Assembly: GCA_964434165.1 (NCBI GenBank)
Contig: CAYSUS010000004.1
Span: 62,001 to 126,000, forward strand
Direction: 5' to 3'
From: CAYSUS01 sp964434165
GTDB taxonomy: Bacteria; Planctomycetota; Planctomycetia; Pirellulales; Thermoguttaceae
DNA: 64,000 bases
The position numbers were made by a program, and so were the translations under genes. Position 1 is the stretch's first letter. Each line of letters begins with the position of its first letter. Of the stretch, positions 37,136 through 47,403 are shown in pieces. Below the pieces are notes generated by a model. The model had not been told where the DNA came from. It ran no database searches and saw only the letters and a list, made by a program, of their open reading frames with translations.

Positions 37136-39508
37136 ATGTTGTTCCGATCATCCATCGCTCTGGTTGTCGTTCTTGCCAGCCCGACAATCCCGGCCGAGGG
37201 GCAGACGCGTGGCTGGGTCACGCCCGAGCAGGTCCGCAGGGCCATCGAGAAGGGGATCACGTTTCTGAAGAACGAGCAGAAGACGGACGGCTCGTGGGGC
37301 GACTGGATGGGCCAGCCCGGCGGTGTGACCTGCCTCTGTACGCTGGCCCTGCTCAACGCCGGGGTGAAGCCCAGCGACGATCACATGAAGCGGGCGCTGT
37401 CGCACGTGCGCGACCTGCGCCCGGACTCGACCTACGCCCTGTCGCTTCAGACGATGGTCCTGTGCCAGGCGGAGCCGGAGAACGACGTGTCGCTGATTCG
37501 CAAGAACGTTGCCGCGCTGCTGGCGATTCAGAAGACCCAGGACGTGCCGCGCAAGGGCTCGTGGGCCTATCGCCGGACCCTGGGCGACGGCGACAACTCC
37601 AACACGCAGTTCGCGAACCTCGCGCTGTACGAGGCCGCGCGGGTCGGCGTCAGCCAGCCGACGCAGGACCGCAACTGGAGGCTGGCCAAGGCCTACTGGG
37701 AGGGCTGCCAGAACCCGGACGGCTCTTGGGGTTACTACAAGGGCGTGCCCGGCACGGGCAGCATGACGTGCGCGGGGATCGCCAGCCTGGTGATCTGCAA
37801 CGAGATGGTCGAGCCGGACGCCGACGCCAAGCTCGACGGCGGCCGGATCGAGTGCTGCCGCCGGGCGGACGCGGACGAGGACCACGTGGAGCGGGGCCTT
37901 CGCTGGCTGGGACGGCACTTCTCCGTGGAGCGGAACCCCGGCGCCCGCCAGTGGCTCCTCTACTACCTTTACGGTGTGGAGCGTGTGGGCCGCATGACGG
38001 CCCAGCGCTTCATCGGCGGCCACGACTGGTATCGCGAGGGATGCGAGAAGCTCGTGCGCGACCTCTCGACCGGCGAGCTCCGCGACTTCTGGAAGGGCGT
38101 GGGCCACGCCGAGGACGATCCGCAGATCGCCACGTCCCTGGCCCTGTTGTTTCTCTCCAAGGGCCGCCGCCCCGTGCTGCTGGGCAAGCTGAAGTACGCC
38201 GCCGGCGAGGACTGGAACCATCACCGCAACGACGTGAACCGCCTGACGCGCTACGTCGAGCCCCGCTGGGGCCTGGATCTCACCTGGCAGGTGATCGACC
38301 TCCGCGCGGCGTCGGTCGACGACCTGATGCAGTGCCCCGTGCTATTCATGAGCGGCAGCCAGGACCCGCTCCCCTCCTCCGCCGAGGGCCGCCGGCAATT
38401 GGGCCAGAAGCTGCGCGACTACCTGGACCGCGGCGGCTTCCTGTTCGTCGAGGCCAACTGCCGTGGCAAGGCCTTCGACCGGGGCCTGCGCGAGCTGATG
38501 CGGATCGTGTTTCCCGAGCCGGAGTACCGGCTGCGGGCCTTGCCGCCGGAGCATCCGATCTGGCGGGCCGAGGAGCAGGTCGATCCCCGCTTCCAGCGGC
38601 CCATGCTGGGCATCGAGTTCGGTTGCCGCACCAGCGTGGTCTATTGCCCGCCGTATCCGGAGGACGCGCCCGGCCCGTCGCTTTCCTGCCTGTGGGAGCT
38701 TTCGCGGTCGGGGGAAGACCGGTCGCTGCCCGCCGCCGTCCGGGCCCAGGTGGAGGCGGCCCTGTCGGTGGGCATCAACGTGCTGGCGTACGCCACCAAC
38801 CGCGAGCTGAAGACCCGCGAGCAGTTCCTCCGCGAGCCGGAGCGGGCTGGCCCGGCCGACTCCATCGAGCGGGGCAAGCTCTACATCGCCAACCTCCGCC
38901 ATCCGGGCGGATGCACGGCCGCGCCGCGGGCCCTGGTCAACCTGCTCGAGGCGGCCGCGGCCCAGCTCAAGATTCGCGTCGGCGCGGAGGACCGCGAGAT
39001 CCGTATCACGGACGAGGCCCTGTTCGACTATCACCTGGTGTTCATGCACGGGCGGAACCGCTTCCGGCTCACCGAGGAGGAGCGCGAGCGGCTGCGCACG
39101 TTCGTCGAGCGCGGGGGGATGGTCCTGGCCAACTCGATCTGCGCGAGCCAGCCGTTCACCGACTCGTTCCAGAGCGAGATGGCGCAGGTCTTCCCCAAGC
39201 ATGCGCTGAAGACCATCCCGGTCTCCGACCCGTTGCTCAGCCCCAAGTACGGCGGCTTCGACCTGAAGACCGTCACACGTCGCGATCCCGAGACGCGCGG
39301 CGCGTCCGGCCCGATGCGGGCCAACCTCCGCAAGGTTCCGCCCCTGCTGAAGGGCGTCGAGATCGACGGACGCTGGGCCGTCGTCTTTTCCCCCTACGAC
39401 CTGAGCTGCGCGTTGGAAAAGCAGGGCTCCCTGGAGTGCAAGGGATACACGCGCGAGGATGCCGCGCGGATCGGACTGAACGTGTTGCTGTATTCGTTGC
39501 ATGAGTAG
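37136..39508 (+). CDS. Squalene-cyclase-repeat plus DUF4159 protein
   Basis: 790 residues; ATG 37136 with GAAGGG upstream. Signal peptide to about residue 23 (IPAEGQ). Residues about 25-380 are an alpha-alpha barrel of prenyltransferase/squalene-oxidase-type repeats: IEKGITFLKNEQKTDGSWGD, GSWAYRRTLGDGDNSNTQFA, and WEGCQNPDGSWGYYKGVPG. From about 570 comes DUF4159: GKLYIANLRHPGGCTAAPRA, LFDYHLVFMHGRNRFRLTEE, RTFVERGGMVLANSICASQP and the end VVFSPYDLSCALEKQ. In planctomycetes DUF4159 proteins usually accompany MoxR and DUF58 in one cluster; here they are divergent. A cyclase activity is not implied, as the barrel lacks the DCTAE acid motif. A periplasmic partner of the MoxR system is the likeliest role. 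Confidence 0.88.
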   Translation: MLFRSSIALVVVLASPTIPAEGQTRGWVTPEQVRRAIEKGITFLKNEQKTDGSWGDWMGQPGGVTCLCTLALLNAGVKPSDDHMKRALSHVRDLRPDSTYALSLQTMVLCQAEPENDVSLIRKNVAALLAIQKTQDVPRKGSWAYRRTLGDGDNSNTQFANLALYEAARVGVSQPTQDRNWRLAKAYWEGCQNPDGSWGYYKGVPGTGSMTCAGIASLVICNEMVEPDADAKLDGGRIECCRRADADEDHVERGLRWLGRHFSVERNPGARQWLLYYLYGVERVGRMTAQRFIGGHDWYREGCEKLVRDLSTGELRDFWKGVGHAEDDPQIATSLALLFLSKGRRPVLLGKLKYAAGEDWNHHRNDVNRLTRYVEPRWGLDLTWQVIDLRAASVDDLMQCPVLFMSGSQDPLPSSAEGRRQLGQKLRDYLDRGGFLFVEANCRGKAFDRGLRELMRIVFPEPEYRLRALPPEHPIWRAEEQVDPRFQRPMLGIEFGCRTSVVYCPPYPEDAPGPSLSCLWELSRSGEDRSLPAAVRAQVEAALSVGINVLAYATNRELKTREQFLREPERAGPADSIERGKLYIANLRHPGGCTAAPRALVNLLEAAAAQLKIRVGAEDREIRITDEALFDYHLVFMHGRNRFRLTEEERERLRTFVERGGMVLANSICASQPFTDSFQSEMAQVFPKHALKTIPVSDPLLSPKYGGFDLKTVTRRDPETRGASGPMRANLRKVPPLLKGVEIDGRWAVVFSPYDLSCALEKQGSLECKGYTREDAARIGLNVLLYSLHE

Positions 39509-39514
39509 CCGCGA

Positions 39515-39576
39515 GGACTTCCGACGTCTTGGGTGTGAACGTTTCGGCTTCCGAACTCTCCAGGACTTCGGAAGTC
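39515..39576. repeat. Dispersed double palindrome ACTTCCGAAGT, copy 2
   Basis: GGACTTCCGACGTCTTGG (39515-39532), CTTCCGAACTCTCCAG (39548-39563) and GACTTCGGAAGTC (39564-39576) are degenerate copies of the unit at 24337 and 50697, right after the DUF4159 stop. Confidence 0.55.
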
Positions 39577-39664
39577 TGCGGGTCGCGTTCTCCTGAGGAT
39601 GCGGCGGAAGCCCGCCGCCTAAGGTGGATTCCAGCCTCCTGACCCCTGACCCCTGCCTCTCGCC

Positions 39665-40951
39665 TTGTCGCCTTCAAGCCGCCAGCTCGTGATGGTTCTG
39701 ATCTTCGCGACGGCGGTCCGCGCGGGAGGGCTGGCGTTTACTTCCGAGTGCCTTCGGGCCGATCCGGACGGTTACGCGGCGGTTGCGGGGAATCTCCTGG
39801 AGTGCGGCACGCTCGGCCACGGGCAGGAGCCGACCGCCTTTCGGCCACCGCTGTACCCGTTGCTGCTGGCCGGGGCCCGGGCCCTGGCACCATGCGATCT
39901 CCTTGCCGTTGCCGCCGCGCACGTGGCCATGGGCGCGGCCACGGCGGGGCTGGTGTACTGGCTGGCGCGTCGGAGCGGGCTGGGGCGGGCGGCGCTGCTG
40001 GCCGCGGTGCTGGTCGTCGTCGATCCGATCCTGCTCAGGCAGTCCACGCTGCGCATGACCGAGACCCCGGCCGCCCTGTTGGGCGCGGCGGCCCTGGTGG
40101 CCCTAACGCAGCTTACGGAGCGGCCCACGGCGGCTCGCGGTGCCGTGGCCGGGGCACTTCTGGCGCTGGCGGCCTTGTGCCGGGCGGAGCTGATGCTCTG
40201 GCTGGTGGCGGCGTGTTTGGCGCTGCCGTGGCTGGTGGGCACGGGACGCCGCCAGACGGGGCCGATCCTCGCCCTGGTGGCGGCCGCGGTCCTCGTGCTG
40301 GCCCCTTGGGCGGCGAGGAACTGGATCCTGCTGGGCCGCCCGGTCGTGACGACCACGCACGGCGGTTACACGCTGCTCCTGGCGAACAACCGGTACTTCT
40401 ACCGTCATCTCGAGGAGGGCCGCTGGTGCGAGCCGTGGGACGCGGCGGACTTCCACGCGGCGTGGGCGCGGCGGCGCAAGCAACTCATCCCGGCGAGCGA
40501 GCTGGCCGCGGACCGGCAGGCCTACCGCGACGCCTTCGAGGAGGCTACCGCTCAGCCCGGCTGGTTCGCCTTGGCGTGCGCCGTGCGGGCCGGACGGTTC
40601 TGGCAGCTCGTTCCTCACCCGCGCAGCCCGGACGAGCGCGGCCGGCACAAGGCCGTCCGATGGCTAGTTGGGTTATGGTATGCCGGGACGCTGGCTCTGG
40701 CGGTGGTGGGCCTATGGCGCGTGCTGGCGCGTGGCGAGGGGACGACGAGGCTGCGCCGCGCCATGACCTGGGCCGCGGTGATGACCGGCGTGCTGTTCGC
40801 CGTCCACCTCGTGTACTGGACCGACATGCGGATGCGGGCGCCGGCCGCAGCCGCCCTGGCGCTGGCGGCCGCGGCCGGCGTCGGGGCCGGGCGTCGCGAG
40901 GGGCGTAACTTGAAATCTGGCTTGGCTTTATCTACCGGTCTCGGGCCTTGA
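39665..40951 (+). CDS. GT39/ArnT-like membrane glycosyltransferase
   Basis: 428 residues from TTG 39665; ATG 39692 is a possible later start and neither has a clear ribosome site. Ten or so hydrophobic segments span the protein. The first loop has ECLRADPDGYAAVAGNLLEC, the acidic Asp-x-x-x-Tyr type found in the GT-C (PMT/ArnT) fold, and GQEPTAFRPPLYPLLLAGAR, the 'RPPLYP' motif typical of this family. GT-C enzymes transfer a sugar from a polyprenyl-phosphate donor to lipid or protein on the outer face of the inner membrane. The acceptor is unknown; nearby lptD-like and dgkA-like genes suggest the envelope. A promoter for the next gene overlaps its last bases' far side. Confidence 0.82.
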   Translation: MSPSSRQLVMVLIFATAVRAGGLAFTSECLRADPDGYAAVAGNLLECGTLGHGQEPTAFRPPLYPLLLAGARALAPCDLLAVAAAHVAMGAATAGLVYWLARRSGLGRAALLAAVLVVVDPILLRQSTLRMTETPAALLGAAALVALTQLTERPTAARGAVAGALLALAALCRAELMLWLVAACLALPWLVGTGRRQTGPILALVAAAVLVLAPWAARNWILLGRPVVTTTHGGYTLLLANNRYFYRHLEEGRWCEPWDAADFHAAWARRRKQLIPASELAADRQAYRDAFEEATAQPGWFALACAVRAGRFWQLVPHPRSPDERGRHKAVRWLVGLWYAGTLALAVVGLWRVLARGEGTTRLRRAMTWAAVMTGVLFAVHLVYWTDMRMRAPAAAALALAAAAGVGAGRREGRNLKSGLALSTGLGP

Positions 40952-40958
40952 ACCTGCC

Positions 40959-40987
40959 TTGATTCACGAGGTCGGCCTCCCTATAAT
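40959..40987 (+). promoter_or_regulatory. Strong sigma-70 promoter of the LptD-like gene
   Basis: TTGATT (40959-40964), 17 bases, then perfect TATAAT (40982-40987). The transcript would start near 40994. The first usual start codon in the LptD frame is only at 41282, nearly 290 bases on. Confidence 0.75.
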
Positions 40988-41281
40988 CCGGCGGTTTCTC
41001 GGGACGGATCCCGCAAGCCGTAAGTCTCCTCCAGTATTCCGCTTATCGTCCCGGCGCCGAAAGCCTCTTCTTCTCGGCGGTGCCGGAGCGGCAAGGACGC
41101 CTGTCTGCTGTACCATCGTCTCGCCAGGAGAACGGCTGGGCCTGCGCGCCGCGCGCGACGCCGATGCGCGACCGCCACCGCTCTGCGCGCCTCGGCTCTG
41201 GCGGCCCTTGCCGCGGCGGCCTGTCTGGGACTGCTGCCGTGCACCTGTAGCGGCCAGGTCGATCTGCCCGAGCCCGCGGTC

Positions 41282-44200
41282 GTGCACCCGATCTCGATCG
41301 CCGCGCAGCAGGGAGTGCGGTGGACGCGGGGCTCCACGGAGATCTGGGTGCTCAAGGGCGATTGCCGCATCGTGCAGGGGGCCTCGTCCGCACGGGCCCA
41401 GCAGGCCGTGCTGTGGATCGTCCGCGACAGCCGATTTGAGGCGGGCCGCACGCGGGTGGTCGCCTACCTGGAGGGCGAAGTGCGGGTCGATCGCCGCCAC
41501 GACACGGTCGCGGCCAAGGTGGCGGACCGCGCCTGGCTGGGCCGGTTCCTCACCGAGGCCCACGCGTACGTCGATGTCCGTCACCGGGCGGAGCGCCCGG
41601 AGGCCGAGCCGCCGATCTTCGCCCGCGCCGTGGCCCGGCGCGATCAAGGGCCGCAAGCTGCCGTCGTGCGAGCCCAGAACGAGCCTGCCGCGCCGGCGCC
41701 CCGCGGCGGGACTCCGACGCCGGCGCCCGCTCCGCCCGATTCCGAGACGCCGGGGCTGCTCCCGCGGGCCTTGGCGGCTCCCCAGACGGGGCCCGAGCCA
41801 GCGATCGAATCGGCCGCGCCCCCGCCCGGCACCCGCCGCATCCGGCTCTTCTCGCGGAGCGACGTCCGCATCCGCGCCCGCTGGTTCCCCGATCCCGACA
41901 CCAACGTGGGCATCGCGGTGATCGACGCCGGGGTGAATCTGATCATCGACAACCTCCAGGGCTACGGCACGCTCGACATCTCCGCCGACCGCGTGGTCAT
42001 CTGGACCACCGCCGAGCAGGAGCCCGGCCTGCGGGGCGAGACCGTCCAGGACGACCAGACGCCCCTGGAGGTGTACATGGAAGGCAACGTGGTCTTCCGC
42101 CAGGGCGAGCGCGTGATCTACGCCGATCGCATGTACTACGACGTCCGTTCGCACCGCGGCACCGTGCTGGGCGCGGAGATCCTCACGCCGGCGCCGGGCT
42201 ACGAGGGCCTGCTGCGTTTTCGCAGCGAGGTCGTGCAGCAGACGGGCCGCGACCGCTTCTTCGCCCGCGAGTCGTTCATCACCTCCAGCCGGATGGGCAT
42301 CCCGCGGTATCGGCTCCAGGCAAGCCAGATCGAGTTCCAGGATATCCAGCAGCCACGGATCGATCCGTTCACCGGCGCGCCCCGGCTCGACCCCGAGACC
42401 CTCGAGCCCACGGTCGATCATCAGCAGTTGGCGACCGCCCGAAACAACTTCCTCCTGTTGGGCGAAGTGCCGGTCTTCTACTGGCCGATCATCGCGGCCG
42501 ACGTCAGCGACCCGACCTACTACATCCGCCGCGCCCAGTACAAGAACGACAAGACCTACGGGCACCAGATCCTCACGGAATGGGACGCCTTCCAGCTCCT
42601 GGGGATCGGCGACAAGCCGGCGGGCACCAACTGGGACGTGAGCCTCGACTACCTCAGCAAGCGGGGATTCGGCCACGGAACCACGTTCACCTACAACCGG
42701 CCGCGGCTGCTGTGGCTGGACGGCCCGGCCTCGGGACTGCTGGACTACTGGGGCATCAAGGACCACGGCGACGACCTGATCAGCGGGCCGGGCTGGGTCC
42801 CGCCCGAGGCCGATTATCGCTACCGGCTCTTCAGCCGGCACCGGCAGGAGCTGGCGCGCGAGTTCCAGCTCACCGGAGAGCTCGGCTGGATCAGCGATCG
42901 CAACTTCCTCCAGCAATACTTCACGCGCGAGTGGGACACTTTCAAGGACCAGACGACCGGCGTGGAGCTGAAGCGCACCCGCGACAACATCTCGTGGAGC
43001 ATCACGGCCGATGCCCGGGTGAACGACTTCTTCACCCAGACCGAGTGGCTGCCGCGGGGCGATCATTTCTGGCTGGGGCAGCCGGTCGCCGAGGCCCTGA
43101 CGTGGTTCGAGCATTCCAGCGCGGCCTACGCGCGGTTCCGCACGACGACCGTGCCGACCGCCGCTCAGGACGCGGCCCTGTTCACCTACCTGCCCTGGGA
43201 GTCGCCCGCCCCGCGGGGCGCCCCCCTCGTCCCGCTCGACGCCGAGGGCGAGCGCCTCGCCACGCGCCAGGAGATCGACTGGCCGTTCCAGCTCGGCCCG
43301 GTCAAGGTCGTGCCCTACGCCCTGGGCGAGCTGGCCCACTGGGGAGAGGACCGCGAGGGGGACGACCTCCAGCGGGTTTACTACCAGACGGGCGTGCGCG
43401 CCAGCCTGCCCATGTGGCGGACGTTCCCGCAGATCGAAAGCCAGCTCTGGAACGTCCACGGCATCGCCCACAAAGTGGTGTTCGACGCCGAGTTCGCGTT
43501 CTCCGAGGCCAACCGCGACCTGGATGACCTGCCGCTTTACGACCCGATCGACGACGACTCGATCGAGACCATCCGCCGCCGATTCGCCGTCACGACCTTC
43601 GGGGTGCCCGCCGGCACCGTGGCCGCCATCCCCCGGCAGTTCGACGAGCGGCTGTACGCAGTGCGCTCCGGGCTGGCCGGCGCGGTCACCGGCCCCACGG
43701 AGATCGCCGAGGACCTCATGGCCCTGCGCCTGGGCATGCGCCACCGCTGGCAGACCAAGCGCGGCCGCCCCGATCGCCGGCGGATCATCGATTGGATCAC
43801 GCTCGACACCAACGCCGTGGTCTTCCCCGACCCCGACCGCGACAACTTCGGCACCTCGGTCGGGCTGGTGGACTACGACTTCCGCTGGTTCGTGGGCGAC
43901 CGGCTTACGCTCTCCTCGGAGGGCCTGTTCGACTTCTTCCAGGACGGAGCCCAGATCATCACCATCGGCGCCCACCTCCAGCGCCCTCCCCGCGGCAACG
44001 TGTACGTCGGGCTCCGCTTGCTCGAAGGCCCGATCAGCAGCCAGGTGTTCATCACGTCCCTGGCCTACCGCATGAGCCCCAAATGGTACGGATTGGTGTC
44101 GGCCTCCGTGGACCTGAAGGGCGAGAACATCGGCCAGAGCGTGTCCGTCACGCGGATCGGCGAGTCGCTGCTCATGTCGCTGGGCGTGTCGGTCGATGCC

Positions 44201-44311
44201 ATCCGCGGCGATTCGAGCGTGTTCTTCGCCGTCGAGCCGCGGTTCCTGCCCAAGGGAAGACTCGCCCGCGCTACCTCGGTCGAGACGGCCGGGCTGCGCA
44301 AGCTCGAATAG
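41282..44311 (+). CDS. LptD/OstA-like outer-membrane assembly protein
   Basis: 1009 residues from GTG 41282, but the true N-terminus is upstream: the same frame is open from 41024 and reads ALRASALAALAAAACLGLLP then CTCSGQVDLPEP, a clear signal peptide, just before it. No ATG, GTG or TTG precedes that signal in frame, so a frameshift (an ATG at 41164 is one frame off) or a rare start is likely. Residues about 30-300 are OstA/LptA-type beta-jelly-roll (LDISADRVVIWTTA; VYMEGNVVFRQGERVIYADR, MYYDVRSHRGTVLGAEIL). The rest is a long beta-barrel with alternating polar and aromatic residues ending in SVFFAVEPRFLPKG. LptD inserts LPS into the outer leaflet; the presence here implies an LPS-like lipid in this organism. 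A Pro/Ala linker (about 135-190) is unusual. Confidence 0.82.
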   Translation: MHPISIAAQQGVRWTRGSTEIWVLKGDCRIVQGASSARAQQAVLWIVRDSRFEAGRTRVVAYLEGEVRVDRRHDTVAAKVADRAWLGRFLTEAHAYVDVRHRAERPEAEPPIFARAVARRDQGPQAAVVRAQNEPAAPAPRGGTPTPAPAPPDSETPGLLPRALAAPQTGPEPAIESAAPPPGTRRIRLFSRSDVRIRARWFPDPDTNVGIAVIDAGVNLIIDNLQGYGTLDISADRVVIWTTAEQEPGLRGETVQDDQTPLEVYMEGNVVFRQGERVIYADRMYYDVRSHRGTVLGAEILTPAPGYEGLLRFRSEVVQQTGRDRFFARESFITSSRMGIPRYRLQASQIEFQDIQQPRIDPFTGAPRLDPETLEPTVDHQQLATARNNFLLLGEVPVFYWPIIAADVSDPTYYIRRAQYKNDKTYGHQILTEWDAFQLLGIGDKPAGTNWDVSLDYLSKRGFGHGTTFTYNRPRLLWLDGPASGLLDYWGIKDHGDDLISGPGWVPPEADYRYRLFSRHRQELAREFQLTGELGWISDRNFLQQYFTREWDTFKDQTTGVELKRTRDNISWSITADARVNDFFTQTEWLPRGDHFWLGQPVAEALTWFEHSSAAYARFRTTTVPTAAQDAALFTYLPWESPAPRGAPLVPLDAEGERLATRQEIDWPFQLGPVKVVPYALGELAHWGEDREGDDLQRVYYQTGVRASLPMWRTFPQIESQLWNVHGIAHKVVFDAEFAFSEANRDLDDLPLYDPIDDDSIETIRRRFAVTTFGVPAGTVAAIPRQFDERLYAVRSGLAGAVTGPTEIAEDLMALRLGMRHRWQTKRGRPDRRRIIDWITLDTNAVVFPDPDRDNFGTSVGLVDYDFRWFVGDRLTLSSEGLFDFFQDGAQIITIGAHLQRPPRGNVYVGLRLLEGPISSQVFITSLAYRMSPKWYGLVSASVDLKGENIGQSVSVTRIGESLLMSLGVSVDAIRGDSSVFFAVEPRFLPKGRLARATSVETAGLRKLE

Positions 44312-44386
44312 CGGCGCGCCCGCGCGGGTGTCGGCCCTTCGCCATCTCCCTTGCGGGGCCGCAGCCCGGAGGCCATCATACGCTCC

Positions 44387-44779
44387 ATGCAAGATCCGCG
44401 CGACCGTCCCACCGAGAGGACCTGGGTGGAGAAATTCCGCGACGCCTTCCGCGGGGTCAAGGCCGGCGTGCGCGGCCAAAGCAGCTTCTTCGTCCATTTC
44501 TTCCTCGCGGCCGCCGTGATCGCCGCCGCCGCCATCATGGAAATCGGCCTGACCGGCTGGTGCCTCCTGCTGCTGTGCATCGCCCTGGTGCTCACCGCCG
44601 AGATGTTCAACAGCGCCCTGGAATGGATGGGCCGGGCGATGACCGACCAGTTCAACCCCGACCTCGGCCGGGCCCTGGACATCGGCAGCGCCGCCGTGTT
44701 GATGGCGTCCTTCGGCGCGGCCATCGTGGGCGCGATCGTGTTCCTCCATCGCCTCGGCGAGATGCTCGCCTGGTGGTGA
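44387..44779 (+). CDS. dgkA: Diacylglycerol/undecaprenol kinase, DgkA family
   Basis: 130 residues from ATG 44387; TTG 44351 would add a non-family leader. GGAGG lies about 16 bases upstream. Three membrane helices; the active-site pattern is TAEMFNSALEWMGRAMTDQF followed by LGRALDIGSAAVLMAS, matching the E-x3-N-x-A-x-E and D-x-G/A-x-AAVL signature of the family. These integral membrane enzymes phosphorylate diacylglycerol (Gram-negative type) or undecaprenol (Gram-positive type), recycling lipid carriers. Which lipid is used cannot be read here; the length and Glu in the WMGR region fit either. It follows the LptD-like gene by 75 bases and may be co-transcribed. Confidence 0.88.
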   Translation: MQDPRDRPTERTWVEKFRDAFRGVKAGVRGQSSFFVHFFLAAAVIAAAAIMEIGLTGWCLLLLCIALVLTAEMFNSALEWMGRAMTDQFNPDLGRALDIGSAAVLMASFGAAIVGAIVFLHRLGEMLAWW

Positions 44780-45291
44780 CTCCGACCGTGCCGGCAGCAG
44801 GATGAACCCCTCTGTATAGCGGGTATTGCGGCGCACGGGGGCCCGCGTTTTGCAGAGGAGCCGGCGGGGCCGCGGGACCCTGATCTCCTTATCAGGAAAA
44901 CCTTTGCGCCGCCGGCGTCGCCGACGCGGCCAGGCTGGAGGGCCGCGTGTTGGTCAACCGATGCGAGTTTTTCCAGCCGGCATCCCCCTGGCAGGGGACT
45001 CATGCCGCGAGATCGCAGCAAGGTGTTTCCTTGCAAGGGGTTTGGACGATCGCCCTTCGAGGGCCGGGGGCTCATGCTTCCTGACCACGCAACGCGGGGG
45101 CTTCTCTGGGCCGACCGCCGCCGCCCGACCCGCTTCGGCCAGGCGGAAACGTTCCCAAGTTCCCAATAGCCGCATTCTGCCGCGCTGCCGCGGGGGTTCA
45201 AGCCGTGGGAATTGGGCCGTCTTTCCCTCGTCCCCAGGCGCCCGCCTGAGGACGCATTGCCGCGGAGGCTCCCCCTCCGTCTGGAACCGGC

Positions 45292-45339
45292 TGAGGCAGA
45301 GCCTCACCTGCCGGGGCTTTCCAGGGCAGAGACCTGGAA
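45292..45339. repeat. Palindromes with variable arms and a GCAGAGC-type centre, group 1
   Basis: TGAGGC-AGA-GCCTCA (45292-45306) and TTCCAGG-GCAGAGA-CCTGGAA (45319-45339). Further imperfect members occur just before (45229-45290: CCCAGGCG/CGCCTG). The gap 44780-45376 (597 bases) has no gene that I can support; most of it near its right end is such repeat DNA. Confidence 0.6.
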
Positions 45340-45376
45340 CGAGCGACCGCGCGAGCGCGTTGTCAATCGCGCCCCT

Positions 45377-47403
45377 TCACGGTCGCGGTTCCGAATCCTG
45401 CGGCCCCCTGCCGACCTTCAACCCCTGCACATACGCCCGCAACTCCTCCAGCTCCCGCGCGTAGCCGCCGGAGAGGATGGGGAAGCGGCACCAGGTCTTG
45501 GGGTCGAGGTTCTCGTCGTCCACGTGGAACGACGGGGCATAGCGCTCCCGCTTCCACTGGTTGCGGCACCAGAGGCGGAAGAAGCGGCCCACCCAGGTTT
45601 CCAGCTCGTCGGCCGTGTACTGGGGGAACTGCGACCGGGCGAGGCGAAAACACTCCAGCGGCGACTGCTTGTCGCGGATCGCCGCGCGCTCCACCGCGTC
45701 GAGCACCTCGTACGGCATGAGGTCGTCCTCGTCCGTCTGCTTCGACGAGGGAGGGCGGAGCTCGGCCGTGGGCTGCTGCCCGGTCACCGCCTCCAGGGCG
45801 GGAACGGCGTGAAAGCCCTCGGGCCCCTCGGTCTGGAGCCAGCGGAGCCAGTGGCGGAGGAACGCCTTGTCGATGCCCGCGATGGGGCTCAGTCCGCCGC
45901 AGGTGTCGCCGTCCATGGTGGCGTAGCCGACCGCGGCCTCGCTGCGGTTGCTGGTGGCCAGGAGCAGGGCGCCCTTGACGTTGGCCAGCATCCACACGTT
46001 GGGCCCGCGCACGCGGGCCTGGATGTTCTGCAGGGCCAGGTCGTCCGTCTCCCAGGTCAGCTTGCGGCCCAAAACGCCTTCGATCCCCGCGACGTAGCCC
46101 TGGACCAGCTCGTCGATCCGGAGGCAGGAGAACTCGGCGCCGATCGACTCGGCCACGTCCCGCGCCGCGTCGCGCGTGGTCTGGCTGCTGTTCTTCGAGC
46201 CCTGATACACGCAGTGCAAGAGGCGCCGCACGCGCTCGCGGTTGTCGGTCGCCTGGGCCAGGTCGGGCATGTGGGAGAGCGCCTTGGCAAAGCCCTCCGG
46301 CCCCAGGTCGCGCAAGGCCGCATCGACCATCAGGCCCACCAGGCAGGCCGTGGCCGAGGAGTCGGCCCCGCCGCTTAAGCTCACGATGAACCCCCGCGAG
46401 CGGCTCTTGCGCATGTAATCGAAAAGCCCCAACGGGATCGCCCGGGCGAACTCCTCCTCCTTGATCCGAGGGCCGCTCTCCCAGGGGGCGAAGTCGGGCG
46501 CGGCCACCTCGGGCTCGACGTCCGGGTAATCGAGGTCGCAGCGCACGCGCACGTCGTCTTGGCTCGACAGGTCGGGCTGGAAGCTGCCGGTCCGGGCGTG
46601 GTTCATGCGCGTCGAGGTGACGTCGATCACGGCCGTGGTCAGCTCCACGGGGCGATAGGAGAACCGCGGACCGGCCGCGACGAGCTTGCCGGCCGAGGCG
46701 ATCAGGGCCCCGCCGTCGTAGATCACGCGCCCGGATTCGTTGCCCAGCAGGTTCGAGTAGATGTAGCTCACGCTGAACGCGCGCGAGCCCTCGATGACGA
46801 ACCGCTTGCGCACGTCGAACTTGCCGAAGGCGAAGTGGCTGGAGCTGGGGTTGAGGATGATGTCGATCCCGCGCAGCGACAGCGTGCCGCCGGGCCTCTG
46901 CGCGACCCACGCGTCTTCGCAGATCTCAAAGCCGATCGTCACCCCGCCGACGTCGAAGAACACGTCGCCGATCGGATAGGGCGAACCTGCGACCGTGATC
47001 GCGTCGCGCAGGCCCCCGGGCCACGGCTTGAACCAGCGGGGCTCGTAGTGCAGGCCCTCGCCGGCCAGGAACCGCTTGGCCGCGAAGCCCGCGATCCGGC
47101 CGTCCACCGCCAGGCAGGCCGTGTTGAACAGGGCGTTCTTGTGCAACAGCGGCAGCCCCAGCGAGACGGCCATGCCCCGGGTCTCGGGGACGACCTCGCC
47201 GAGCACGTCCACGGCCACGCGCTGCAGGTCCGGGGCGTGGAAGGCGTCCTCGCAACCGTAGCCCGTAATGCACAGCTCGGGAAGGCAGAGGACCTTCACC
47301 CCGGCCTCCCTGGCCTGGTCGATGGCGGCGAGGATGTTCCGCCGGTTGTTGTCCCAGTCGAGCGGCGTCTGGTTGAGCACCGCCGCGCCGACGCGAATGC
47401 GGG

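Noticed and set aside
40959..41921. Plus-strand frame overlapping the 5' end of the LptD-like gene, which has CCAGGAG upstream of CTG 41136
   Set aside because: Composition is Arg/Pro/Ser-rich with no signal or domain, and the LptD frame explains the same bases.
40964..44836. An open frame of about 1290 codons on the minus strand opposite the LptD-like gene
   Set aside because: It is a mirror of high GC third positions in the real gene: rich in Arg, Gly, Ala and His, with no domain or ribosome site.
45190..45210. tRNA T-arm-like GGGGGTTCAAGCCG
   Set aside because: No acceptor stem, D-arm or anticodon arm can be folded around it.
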